Assembly (NCBI RefSeq): GCF_022402485.1
Contig: NZ_JAKRSA010000015.1
Coordinates: 1 to 49,269 of the forward strand
Reading direction: 5' to 3'
Origin: Phenylobacterium sp.
GTDB taxonomy: Bacteria; Pseudomonadota; Alphaproteobacteria; Caulobacterales; Caulobacteraceae
DNA: 49,269 bases
The notes under the pieces were generated by a model. It made no database searches. It was given only the letters and a program-made list of their open reading frames with translations, and was not told where the DNA came from. Every line of letters begins with the position of its first letter. Within the stretch, counting starts at the first letter, position 1. Shown here piece by piece: positions 33,622 through 43,715 of the stretch. Both the position numbers and the translations under genes were made by a program.

Positions 33622-34296
33622 ATGTCAAAGACCCCAGAAGACTCGCTGATCCCGGCCTCGCCGTCTGACGACGACTATGTCGCCCAGGTCACCCAGGCTG
33701 AGCCGCCGCCTCTGCTGAGTGCCACCGACCCCTTCACCCTGTTCGCCCAGTGGCTGCAGGAGGCCGGCGGCAAGGAGCTGAACGACCCCAATGCCATGGC
33801 GCTGGCCACCGCCGACGCCGACGGCACCCCAGACGTGCGCATGGTGCTTCTGAAGGATGTCGATCCGCAGGGCTTCGTCTTCTACACCAACCTGGAGAGC
33901 GCCAAGGGCCGTCAACTGGCGGAAAATCCCCAGGCTGCCCTGCTGTTCCACTGGAAATCTTTGCGCCGGCAGGTTCGGGTTCGCGGTCCGATCACCCCGG
34001 TCAGCAGCGAGGAGGCGGACGCCTATTTCGCCACCCGTGCCCGGGCGTCGCAGCTGGGCGCCTGGGCCTCGGAGCAGTCGCAGGTTCTTCCCGATCGGCT
34101 GGCGCTCGAGAAACGCATCGCCGAGGCAGGTTTGCGATTTGGTCTGGGCAAGGTGGAGCGCCCGCCGCACTGGTCGGGCTTTCGGCTGGCGCCCACCGCC
34201 CTGGAGTTCTGGCGCGACCGGCCGTTCCGCCTGCATGAGCGCCTGGTTTTCCGCCGCAGCGGCGCGGGCTGGACCACTGAACGACTTTACCCGTGA
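33622..34296 (+). CDS. pdxH: pyridoxamine 5'-phosphate oxidase
   Basis: 224 residues. PdxH oxidises pyridoxine or pyridoxamine 5'-phosphate to pyridoxal 5'-phosphate with FMN and O2. FMN-contact segments visible: [20 protein letters not shown] (about 53-72) and [27 protein letters not shown] and [26 protein letters not shown] are the conserved C-terminal substrate and FMN segments. RLYP is the usual C-terminus. Divergent from the DnaJ-like gene and followed 14 bases later by the APH/kinase fusion, which may be co-transcribed. Confidence 0.95.
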   Translation: MSKTPEDSLIPASPSDDDYVAQVTQAEPPPLLSATDPFTLFAQWLQEAGGKELNDPNAMALATADADGTPDVRMVLLKDVDPQGFVFYTNLESAKGRQLAENPQAALLFHWKSLRRQVRVRGPITPVSSEEADAYFATRARASQLGAWASEQSQVLPDRLALEKRIAEAGLRFGLGKVERPPHWSGFRLAPTALEFWRDRPFRLHERLVFRRSGAGWTTERLYP

Positions 34297-34310
34297 AGGA
34301 CGCCTGAGCC

Positions 34311-35804
34311 TTGACCGACCCCGAAGAGGTCGAGGTCGCCGCCTGGCTTGAAGGTCAGGCCGAGCGGCGCATCGACACCGCCTGCGCCCGGGTGTTTCTG
34401 GCCCCTGACCGCGCCTTCAAGGTCAAGCGGCGACTGGACCTCGGCTATCTGGATTATTCCACCCTGGACCTTCGCCGTTGGGCCCTGGACCGGGAGCTTC
34501 GGTTCAACCGGGCGGCGGCGCCAGACATCTATCGCAGCGTGCGCGCCATCACCCGGGCAGCGGACGGGGGGCTGGAGTTCGATGGCCGGGGCGAGGCCGT
34601 GGAGTACGCCCTGGAGATGCGGCGTTTCGATGAGAACGCGGTCCTCGCCGCTCAGCCCTGGGCCGTAGACGGCCCCCTGGCCGACAGTCTTGGCCGTACG
34701 GTCGCCGGCTTCCATGCGGGCGCAGCCTTGCGTCCCGAAGGGGGCGGGGGACGCGCGCTCAAGTTCACCATCGATTCCAACACCCATCTCTTGCGACAGC
34801 TGGCCCCGCGTCTTGGGGCCGATCGGGTCGAGGCCGTCATTGCCGCCACCGAAGTGGCCTTTTCTCGCCATGAGGCCCTGCTGAACGCTCGGGTTCTCGG
34901 GGGCTTTGCCCGCCACTGCCACGGTGACCTGCACCTGGGGAACATTCTGTTGGAGGACGGTCGGCCGATCCTGTTCGACTGCATTGAGTTCAACGACACC
35001 CTGTCGGATGTGGACGTGCAGTACGACATTGCCTTCCTGCTCATGGACCTGGACTTCCGCCGCCGGCGGGACGCGGCGGTGCGGGTGCTGTCAGCCTATC
35101 TGGACGAGGCGGCCCGGCACTTCGGGCCCGAACTCTGGGATGGCCTAGCCACCCTGCCGCTGATGATGGCGGTGCGGGCGGCCGTGCGGGCTCATGTCTG
35201 GGCCCATACCGGTGATGATCCGGCCGCCATCGCCTATCTGGATGCGGCCTTGGCCCATCTATCTCCCCCCCCGGCGAGGCTTTTGGGGGTGGGCGGGCTA
35301 TCGGGCACAGGAAAGTCCACCTTCGCTCGGCTGGTTGCCCCTGGCATCGGGGCGGCACCCGGGGCGATCGTCCTGCGCACCGATGAGGTTCGCAAGCGAC
35401 TGATGGGGGTCGCCCCCGACAGCCGCCTGCCGGCCAGCGCCTATGGGCCAGGCTTCTATGAGCAGGTCTATGACACCCTGTTCAGCGAGGCGGGTCAGGC
35501 CCTGGCGGCGGGCCGGGCGGTGGTGCTCGACGCCACCTTCATCGCCCCGGACCTGCGTCGAAGGGCCGAAGCCCTGGCGACCCGTTACGGCGTCGCCTTT
35601 GACGGCGTGTGGCTGGAGGCGCCGGCGGAGATCCTGGCCGAGAGGATCAACGCCCGTCACGGGGACGCCTCTGACGCCACCGTGGACACCCTTCGCAAGC
35701 AGATCGATCAAGAAGTTGGCCAGATCAACTGGGTCAGGATCGACGCCTCAGGTTCGGCCGACGAAGCCGCCGAGGCCTGGAGTCACCTCCAGACCCCGGC
35801 CTGA
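34311..35804 (+). CDS. bifunctional APH-like / P-loop kinase protein
   Basis: 497 residues from a TTG start (AAGGA upstream). The N-terminal two thirds is an aminoglycoside-phosphotransferase-like kinase fold: HCHGDLHLGNILLEDGRPIL (Brenner motif, catalytic Asp) and LFDCIEFNDTLSDVDV with the metal-binding Asp. The C-terminal part is an AAA_33/zeta-like P-loop kinase with Walker A GLSGTGKST (about 328) and VVLDATFIAPD. This two-domain architecture is a known family of unproven substrate; antibiotic resistance should not be assumed. Stop lies in a hairpin shared with the aroF stop. Follows pdxH by 14 bases. Confidence 0.85.
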   Translation: MTDPEEVEVAAWLEGQAERRIDTACARVFLAPDRAFKVKRRLDLGYLDYSTLDLRRWALDRELRFNRAAAPDIYRSVRAITRAADGGLEFDGRGEAVEYALEMRRFDENAVLAAQPWAVDGPLADSLGRTVAGFHAGAALRPEGGGGRALKFTIDSNTHLLRQLAPRLGADRVEAVIAATEVAFSRHEALLNARVLGGFARHCHGDLHLGNILLEDGRPILFDCIEFNDTLSDVDVQYDIAFLLMDLDFRRRRDAAVRVLSAYLDEAARHFGPELWDGLATLPLMMAVRAAVRAHVWAHTGDDPAAIAYLDAALAHLSPPPARLLGVGGLSGTGKSTFARLVAPGIGAAPGAIVLRTDEVRKRLMGVAPDSRLPASAYGPGFYEQVYDTLFSEAGQALAAGRAVVLDATFIAPDLRRRAEALATRYGVAFDGVWLEAPAEILAERINARHGDASDATVDTLRKQIDQEVGQINWVRIDASGSADEAAEAWSHLQTPA

Positions 35805-35818
35805 AGGCTCAGGCCTTT
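35798..35818. terminator. shared hairpin spanning both convergent stop codons
   Basis: GGCCTGA (35798-35804) pairs with TCAGGCC (35809-35815) around AGGC, followed by TTT. Each arm contains the TGA stop of one gene: the kinase fusion ending at 35804 and aroF ending at 35809 on the other strand. It probably ends both transcripts; the short T-run makes efficiency uncertain. Confidence 0.5.
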
Positions 35819-36900
35819 GCGGGCTCCCGGGCCAGGACCCGGCGACGGGCCTGAACGGCCTGAGCCAGGGTCTCCAGGACGGCGACCGAGTCGTCCCAGC
35901 CGATGCAGCCATCGGTTATGGACTGGCCATAGGTCAGGGGCTTGCCAGGGATCAGGTCCTGTCGGCCGGCCACCAGATGGCTCTCGATCATGACGCCCAT
36001 CAGGCTCTGGTCGCCGGCGCTGAGGCGGGCGGCGAGTTCAGCCACGACCCCTGGCTGGTTTTCCGGCTTCTTGAGGCTGTTGGCGTGGCTGGCGTCGATC
36101 ATCAGACGGGGGGCCAGACCCGCCTTCTCGATCAGGGCGCAGGCGGCGGCGACACTGGCGGCGTCGTGGTTGGGCGCTGATCCGCCGCGCAGGACCACAT
36201 GGCAGTCTCCATTCCCGGTGGTGGCGGCGATGGCCGAGCGGCCTTCCTTGGTCACGGCCAGGAAATGGTGGGGCTGGCTGGCCGCGCGCACGGCGTCGAC
36301 CGCGATCTGCACATTGCCGTCCGTCCCGTTCTTGAACCCCACCGGGCAGGACAGGCCCGAGGCCAGCTCCCGGTGGATCTGGCTCTCGGTGGTCCGCGCT
36401 CCGATGGCGCCCCAGGCCACCAGGTCAGCGATGTACTGGGGGGTGGTGACATCCAGGAATTCGCAGGCTGCTGGCAGCCCCATGTCGTTGATGTCGGCCA
36501 GCAGGCCCCGGGCGATCCGGAGCCCCTGATCGATCTGGAAACCGCCATCCAGACCAGGATCGTTGATCAGCCCCTTCCAACCCACCGTGGTGCGAGGCTT
36601 TTCGAAATAGACGCGCATGTGGATTTCCAGCTCGCCGGCAAACCGCGTCCGCTCTGCGGCCAGCCGGTGGGCATAGGCCATGGCGGCATCCGGATCATGG
36701 ATCGAGCAGGGGCCGATCACCACCAACAGGCGGTCGTCGCGTCCATGGATGATGTCCTGGGCGGCGGCGCGCGCTCGGGTGACTGTGCCGGTTGCCCGGT
36801 CGGTACGGGGCTGGGCGGCCATGATCTCAGACGGTGGCGTCAGCGGGGTAATCGCGCGGATACGCAGGTCGTCAGTGGTGCTGGGTAAGGTGGCGGTCAT
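35809..36900 (-). CDS. aroF: 3-deoxy-7-phosphoheptulonate synthase (DAHP synthase, class I)
   Basis: 363 residues. It joins phosphoenolpyruvate and erythrose 4-phosphate, the first step of the shikimate pathway. Class Ia motifs: VIGPCSIHDPDAAMAYA (metal Cys), KPRTTVGWKGLINDP, GARTTESQIHRELASGL, DASHANSLKKPENQ (metal His), ESHLVAGRQDL (metal Glu) and ITDGCIGWDDS (metal Asp). E. coli has AroF, AroG and AroH isoenzymes inhibited by Tyr, Phe or Trp; which of them this is regulated like cannot be read. The symbol denotes the class. Upstream lies an attenuator with an aromatic leader peptide. Shares a terminator hairpin with the neighbour. Confidence 0.95.
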   Translation of the reverse strand: MTATLPSTTDDLRIRAITPLTPPSEIMAAQPRTDRATGTVTRARAAAQDIIHGRDDRLLVVIGPCSIHDPDAAMAYAHRLAAERTRFAGELEIHMRVYFEKPRTTVGWKGLINDPGLDGGFQIDQGLRIARGLLADINDMGLPAACEFLDVTTPQYIADLVAWGAIGARTTESQIHRELASGLSCPVGFKNGTDGNVQIAVDAVRAASQPHHFLAVTKEGRSAIAATTGNGDCHVVLRGGSAPNHDAASVAAACALIEKAGLAPRLMIDASHANSLKKPENQPGVVAELAARLSAGDQSLMGVMIESHLVAGRQDLIPGKPLTYGQSITDGCIGWDDSVAVLETLAQAVQARRRVLAREPAKA

Positions 36901-36933
36901 AGGGGGCTCTCGAGGGGAGCCGTCCGACGGGCC

Positions 36934-36958
36934 AAAAAAAAGCCGCCGGATCGGCGGC
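36934..36958 (-). terminator. attenuator terminator upstream of aroF
   Basis: On the minus strand GCCGCCG and CGGCGGC form a 7-bp GC stem (loop ATC) followed by eight U residues. It begins 27 bases after the leader stop and ends 33 bases before the aroF ATG, so it is an intrinsic terminator inside the aroF leader. GGCGACGG in the leader (37006-37013) can pair 7 of 8 with the CCGCCGCC of its 5' arm. Confidence 0.8.
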
Positions 36959-36985
36959 GGCGGTGGGGTGCGTCTTACGTCTGGG

Positions 36986-37069
36986 TCACGTCAGCCGAAC
37001 TCCGTCCGTCGCCAGGGGCGTCGGATAGCCAAAATACCAAAAGAGATAGCTGGCGGCGTTCTTGGACAT
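36986..37069 (-). CDS. aromatic leader peptide of aroF
   Basis: A 27-codon ORF (ATG 37069, TGA 36988-36986). Codons 8-15 read YLFWYFGY: three Tyr, two Phe and one Trp in eight codons. That density is far above chance and is what transcription attenuators use to sense charged tRNA. No Shine-Dalgarno is seen, and the promoter would start the mRNA three bases before the ATG, so it may be translated nearly leaderless. If ribosomes stall at codons 8-15, bases of codons 19-22 are free to pair with the terminator arm; if they run on, the terminator forms. Confidence 0.8.
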   Translation of the reverse strand: MSKNAASYLFWYFGYPTPLATDGVRLT

Positions 37070-37078
37070 GACAGAGAA

Positions 37079-37107
37079 GATTTAACCCAGAGGGGGCCGG
37101 CTGTCAC
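37079..37107 (-). promoter_or_regulatory. predicted sigma-70 promoter of the aroF leader
   Basis: On the minus strand GTGACA (37107-37102; 5 of 6 to TTGACA), exactly 17 bases, then TTAAAT, with the extended GTTAAATC (37086-37079; 7 of 8 to GCTANAWC). Predicted +1 is 37072, three bases before the leader ATG. Confidence 0.65.
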
Positions 37108-37115
37108 CCATGTTG

Positions 37116-37130
37116 CGCAAGTTTCTTGCG
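37116..37130. promoter_or_regulatory. candidate operator palindrome upstream of aroF promoter
   Basis: CGCAAG-TTT-CTTGCG is a perfect 6-bp inverted repeat with a 3-base spacer, ending 9 bases upstream of the -35 of the aroF leader promoter. This is where an activator, or a repressor of this or the divergent acyl-CoA ligase, could bind. No regulator is identified. Confidence 0.35.
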
Positions 37131-37341
37131 TCATCGTCCCCTGGGAGCCTGTGGCAGCCCGCCGCAATCGCCCTGGGGTTGAATATTGATACCACCTCCA
37201 CGGCTTGGGCGGGTTTCGCCCGGAAATCCGGCACCCGTTCCGTCGCAAGGCGCGCCTGATGGGCGACTCGCATTGCCTAAAGGCTGTTGCAAAACTAGCT
37301 TAGCCCTCAAGGAAACGCCTAAAAACTCTGGGAGCGAAGTG

Positions 37342-39623
<2,282 letters not shown>

Positions 39624-39627
<4 letters not shown>

Positions 39628-40523
39628 CCGGCAAGACGGTAGCGGCTGTCGATGGACGGGGGTCCATCGGTCGTCACCTTGCCCCGGCGCACCAGGTCGA
39701 TCATGTGCCCCAGGACCGACCTGGCCGCCGCCGGGTGCAGGCGGGGATCCACATCGGCATAGAGCGTCGGCACCATGTCGACGATCCGCTCAAAGCCTTC
39801 ACCCACCGCCGCCAGCACCTGGGCCTCCCGGGCGCGGCGGTGGGCGGCATAGGCTTCGATGAATGGCGTCACCGCCAGGATCGGCGGGCCGTGGGTGGGC
39901 CATAGCACGTCGAATCCCCGGGCCTTCACCCGCTCGAGACTGTCCATGTAATCGGTCATATCCCCGTCCGGCGGGGTGATCACCGTGGTCGACCAGCCCA
40001 TGATGTGGTCGCCTGAGAACAGGGCGTTCTCTTCCTTCAGGGCGAAACAGATGTGGTTTGAGGTGTGGCCCGGAGTGGCCACGGCCTCCAGGGTCCAGCC
40101 AGGGCCCTCCATGACCTGCCCGCCGCCGCACAGGCTGATGTCCGGGGCAAACCCGAAATCCGCACCGGCCTCGGTGCGTATGGTCGACTCTTCAGCGGCG
40201 ATACCCACCGCGCAGCCATAGATCGGGGCCCCGGTCTTCTCTTTGAGGGGTCGCGCCAGGGGGGAGTGGTCGCTGTGGTGATGGGTGACCAGGATGTGGG
40301 TCACCCGCTCGCCAGGCTCCAGAGCGGCGAGAATCGCCTCCAGATGCTCGGGCAGGTCCGGCCCTGGATCGATCACCGCCACCTCGCCCCGGCCGACGAT
40401 GTAGGTGCCCGTGCCCATGAAGGTGAACGGGCCAGGATTGCGGGCCACCACCCGGCGGATCAGGGGCGAGACCTGATCGCAGACCCCGTACTCGAACTGG
40501 ATGTCGCGGACATAGGGAATCAT
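39624..40523 (-). CDS. MBL-fold metallo-hydrolase
   Basis: 299 residues. The zinc motif HXHXDH reads LVTHHHSDHS (about 80-86), later His in TPGHTSNHI and Asp in FSGDH, and a final His in WPTHGPP. The C-terminal winged helix (about 225-295) matches LACTB2-like hydrolases. Class members act on thioesters, nucleic acids or beta-lactams; the substrate here is unknown. It shares four bases with the stop of the ligase. Starts MIPYVRDIQFEYGVCDQV. Confidence 0.9.
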
Positions 40524-40617
40524 GGGCGTTAGCTCCCGAAGGCGTCGGTCGAAGGACAGGTGATTGCGGCGCCGATGTTGCGGATCAGGGGGGACACAAG
40601 GGCAGGGGTAAGGGCCA

Positions 40618-40775
40618 TGATCGCAGATACGGCTATTTTTGTCTCAAAACGGCTACAGCGGGCGGCGTTCGCCATGCTCTGTCTCATGGCGGCCCAGTTG
40701 ACCCTGGCCATGGCCAGTTGCGAGGCCGAGCCTTCGGTCATGGCCGCACGGGTCAGCCTGGCCGATCTTCCTTAA
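40618..40775 (+). CDS. possible small exported peptide
   Basis: 52 residues from ATG 40618, with AGGGGTAAGG upstream of it. Residues 9-33 are hydrophobic (FAMLCLMAAQLTLAMAS), resembling a signal or single membrane segment. The opposite-strand ORF over this stretch is less membrane-like. I do not recognise a family. It fills most of a 265-base gap between the MBL gene and the phosphatase-like gene, so a small protein is plausible but weakly supported. Confidence 0.25.
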
Positions 40776-40787
40776 GCCGCCCTGCCT

Positions 40788-41195
40788 CTAGCCCACCACG
40801 CCTGAGAGGTCGTAGCCGGCCTCGGCTCCCAGGGCGACCAGGGTCTGGCGATCGGTCCTGCCAGCCGCAGCCTGGCCCAGGGCCCAGGTGACAATCGAGC
40901 GGGTGCCCGACCGGCAATAGGCCAGAACCGGGCCTAAGGCCTGGTCCATCGCTTCGCGCTGGGCCTCGACCTGGGCGGCGTCCGGACCGCCGCGGACCGG
41001 AATGGCGAGGTAGTCGAGGCCGGCGGCGCGGGCGGCGGCTTCGATCTCCGCGCCCGACGGCTGGGCCGGGTCTTCCCCATCGGGACGATTGTTGATGATC
41101 AGGACAAAGCCCTGTTCGGCGGCCGCCGCCACATCGCTCACGGCGATTTGAGGGCTGACGGAGAACTGGTCGGTGACGCGTCTGAACGGGGTCAT
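40788..41195 (-). CDS. TIGR01244-type phosphatase / sulfur transferase-like protein
   Basis: 135 residues. The family (DUF442, beta-lactamase-hydrolase-like) has a protein-tyrosine-phosphatase fold. The catalytic loop is YCRSGTRS (CX5R-type: Cys, Arg). FSVSPQIAVSDVAAAAEQGF and INNRPDGEDPAQPS are the conserved N-terminal segments. Relatives are often fused to or adjacent to persulfide dioxygenases in sulfide oxidation, but no such gene is beside it; the MBL at 39624 belongs to another branch. Start ATG 41195 (AAGG 5 bases upstream) fits family length; ATG 41237 and the ORF from 41303 are longer options. Divergent from oppB. Confidence 0.8.
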   Translation of the reverse strand: MTPFRRVTDQFSVSPQIAVSDVAAAAEQGFVLIINNRPDGEDPAQPSGAEIEAAARAAGLDYLAIPVRGGPDAAQVEAQREAMDQALGPVLAYCRSGTRSIVTWALGQAAAGRTDRQTLVALGAEAGYDLSGVVG

Positions 41196-41313
41196 GAGGG
41201 CCTTGAAGGTGACATGGGTTACAGCTTCGTTTGACATCATCGGGGCGCAATGAAAGTTTCGCAACGCCCGGCCCAACGCCCAGGCCTTCAGCGGAAGACC
41301 CAAGCCACCTCAA

Positions 41314-42237
41314 ATGCTGCGTTTCATAGGCCGACGCCTCCTCATCGCCATTCCCACCCTGTTCCTCGTGATCACGGTGGCCTTCTTCATGATGCGGGCC
41401 GCCCCAGGCAGCCCCTTCGACGGGGAGCGCAAGCTCTCGCCGGAGATCGAGGCCAATGTCATGGCCAAATACGGCATGGACCGGCCCCTGCATGAGCAAT
41501 ACGCCGCCTATCTCGTCGGCGTGGTGCAGGGCGATCTCGGTCCGTCGCTGAAGTACAAGGACAAGTCCGTCCTGCAGATTCTGCAGGAGAATTACCGGGT
41601 CAGCCTGACCCTTGGCCTGTCCGCCATCATTCTGGCGACGATCATTGGCGTCAGTCTGGGGGTGCTGGCCGCGCTACGACAGAATCAGACCACCGACTAT
41701 GTGGTGATGACCATTGCCATATTGGGGGTCTGTATTCCCACGTTTGTCACCGCGCCGGTGCTGGTCCTGGTGATCGCCTCCAAGCTCGGATGGTTGCCCA
41801 GTGCAGGCTGGAATGGCGGGGCCCTGCCCAATCTGATCCTGCCCATCGTGGTGCTGACCCTGCCGCAGGTGGCGATCATCTCGCGCCTGACCCGGGCCGG
41901 CATGGTCGAGGTGCTGCGCTCCAACTATATCCGCACCGCCCGGGCCAAGGGCCTGCCGGAGAACCGGATCGTGCGCCGCCACGCCCTGCGGGCGGCCATC
42001 CTGCCCCTGGTCAGCTATCTCGGCCCCGCAGCCGCGGGCCTGATCACCGGCTCCCTGGTGGTGGAAAAGATCTTCAACCTGCCGGGGCTGGGCAAGTTCT
42101 TCGTGATCAGCGCCCTGCAGCGCGACTACACCGTGGTCATGGGGATGGTGATTTTCTACGCCGCCCTGATCCTGATCCTCAATCTGATCGCTGACCTGCT
42201 GCAGGCAGCCCTTGATCCTCGGGTGCGTCTGTCATGA
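41314..42237 (+). CDS. oppB: ABC peptide transporter permease, OppB-type
   Basis: 307 residues, six membrane helices. The N-terminal IGRRLLIAIPTLFLVITVAF and the loop GMDRPLHEQYAAYLVG are characteristic of OppB/DppB. The EAA loop that docks on the ATPase is EVLRSNYIRTARAKGLPENRIV (about 200-222). It stops in oppC with an ATGA overlap (42234-42237). It moves oligopeptides across the inner membrane together with OppC and the periplasmic OppA. No OppD or OppF ATPase genes are in the window, so they lie elsewhere or are shared. Peptide rather than nickel or dipeptide specificity is inferred. Confidence 0.9.
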   Translation: MLRFIGRRLLIAIPTLFLVITVAFFMMRAAPGSPFDGERKLSPEIEANVMAKYGMDRPLHEQYAAYLVGVVQGDLGPSLKYKDKSVLQILQENYRVSLTLGLSAIILATIIGVSLGVLAALRQNQTTDYVVMTIAILGVCIPTFVTAPVLVLVIASKLGWLPSAGWNGGALPNLILPIVVLTLPQVAIISRLTRAGMVEVLRSNYIRTARAKGLPENRIVRRHALRAAILPLVSYLGPAAAGLITGSLVVEKIFNLPGLGKFFVISALQRDYTVVMGMVIFYAALILILNLIADLLQAALDPRVRLS

Positions 42238-43142
42238 CCGGGACCATTCTGACCCCGGGCTCCCGGGTGGGTGCCGAGACCATGGAAAAGGCGGCCCGCG
42301 GGCGCAGCCTTTGGGATGACGCCCGCCGTCGTCTGATGCGCAACAAGGCCGCAGTAGGCGGCATGATCGTGCTGGGCCTCTTGGTGCTGGCGGCGATCAT
42401 CGGCCCCTATTTCACCCCCTACGCCTACGACCAGATCAACAAGGACCATGTCTGGGCGCCGCCCATGACGCAGGGCCATCTGCTGGGCGCTGATTCCCTT
42501 GGACGGGACCTCCTGGCGCGGTTGTTGACCGGTCTGCGGGTCTCGCTGGCCATCGGTCTGGTGGCCACCACCGTGTCGCTGATTATCGGCGTCGCCTGGG
42601 GGGCGATCGCTGGCTATGTGGGCGGGCGGATCGACGAGATCATGATGCGCATCGTCGACGTGCTCTATTCGCTGCCCTTCATCTTCTTCGTCATCCTGCT
42701 GATGGTGACCTTCGGCTCGAACATCATCCTGATCTTCGTGGCCATCGGGGCGGTGGAATGGCTGACCATGTCGCGGATCGTGCGGGGCCAGACCCTGTCG
42801 CTGAAGCACAAGGAATTCGTCGAAGCCGCCCGCGCCGCAGGCCTCGGCGATGGCGGCATCATCGCCAAGCACATCATCCCCAACCTGCTGGGCCCCGTCG
42901 TGGTCTATGTGACCCTGACCATCCCCGCCGTGATCCTGGCCGAAAGCTTCCTGTCATTCCTGGGGCTGGGCGTGCAGCCGCCCATGGCCTCGCTGGGCAC
43001 CCTGATCGCCAATGGCGCTCAGGACATGGAGCTGGCCTGGTGGCTGCTGGTGTTCCCATCGCTGACCATGGTGGTCACCCTGATGAGCTTCAACTTCATC
43101 GGCGATGGCCTGCGCGACGCCATCGATCCCAAGGACCGATAG
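42234..43142 (+). CDS. oppC: ABC peptide transporter permease, OppC-type
   Basis: 302 residues. The cytoplasmic N-terminus carries SLWDDARRRLMRNKAAVGGMI before the first helix. LLGADSLGRDLLARLLTGLRVSL is the OppC hallmark at the first periplasmic loop. The EAA loop is EFVEAARAAGLGDGGIIAKHIIPN. Final conserved FNFIGDGLRDAIDPK. Translationally coupled to oppB. Downstream a gene on the opposite strand separates it from oppA, so the usual permease-binding-protein operon is broken here. Confidence 0.92.
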   Translation: MTGTILTPGSRVGAETMEKAARGRSLWDDARRRLMRNKAAVGGMIVLGLLVLAAIIGPYFTPYAYDQINKDHVWAPPMTQGHLLGADSLGRDLLARLLTGLRVSLAIGLVATTVSLIIGVAWGAIAGYVGGRIDEIMMRIVDVLYSLPFIFFVILLMVTFGSNIILIFVAIGAVEWLTMSRIVRGQTLSLKHKEFVEAARAAGLGDGGIIAKHIIPNLLGPVVVYVTLTIPAVILAESFLSFLGLGVQPPMASLGTLIANGAQDMELAWWLLVFPSLTMVVTLMSFNFIGDGLRDAIDPKDR

Positions 43143-43160
43143 GCGCCGCGCATGGGTCAG

Positions 43161-43715
43161 CTACTGGACGCGCTTGGCCCGCACAGCGCGCTGGCCGTCC
43201 AGGTTCATGAAGTAGCTGCCCAGGGAAGCCTTGCGGATCTCCACCTTGGTTCCGGCCCGGGGGCGGCGGCCGACCACTTCGCTGTCGGTCTGCTGCCAGA
43301 CCGCGCCGTCTTCCAGCTCGATCACCCACTTACCGCTGGCCTGATAGGCAGCCTTGGCGACGCCACTGACCCTGTCCATCTCTTCAGGGGCTACCCCCCG
43401 CTCAAACAGCGCCATGGACGGCATGGAGAAGCCAAAGGTCTGACGGCGCACGGTTCTCGCCTGTTCGCGGTCCACCACGACAATGTCGCCCTTGGCCTCA
43501 GCCTGGTCCATGGCACCGGCAGCCTGGTCAAAGCAGGCCAGCCGCGCGGCGTCCTCGGTGAGTCCCCGGCAATCCAGCAGCGACTGGAGAATTGCCGCCC
43601 GCCCTGGGGCCTCAGGCGTTTGCGCCAGCGCGCCTGCGGGCATGAGTATCCCAGCACTGGCGATCACCAGGCTGAGTCTTGCTCCGGGCCAAAAACCTGT
43701 CATCGGTTGCCTCAT
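43161..43715 (-). CDS. exported protein of unknown function, antisense to opp genes
   Basis: 184 residues. A signal peptide ends at GALAQT (about residue 32). A Cys pair follows in LDCRGLTEDAARLACFDQAAG, a motif seen in several small exported proteobacterial proteins (for example type VI accessory TagN/VasI relatives). Then a beta-rich, basic C-terminal part (KWVIELEDGAVWQQT). No enzymatic residues. It lies wholly between oppC and oppA on the opposite strand, and its ATG (43715) overlaps the oppA ATG. A shorter start (Met 43703) would free the overlap. Function unknown. Confidence 0.65.
   Translation of the reverse strand: MRQPMTGFWPGARLSLVIASAGILMPAGALAQTPEAPGRAAILQSLLDCRGLTEDAARLACFDQAAGAMDQAEAKGDIVVVDREQARTVRRQTFGFSMPSMALFERGVAPEEMDRVSGVAKAAYQASGKWVIELEDGAVWQQTDSEVVGRRPRAGTKVEIRKASLGSYFMNLDGQRAVRAKRVQ

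Noticed and set aside
34311..35804. Aminoglycoside resistance gene
   Set aside because: The APH-like fold is part of a common chromosomal two-domain family with a P-loop kinase; nothing points to drug inactivation.
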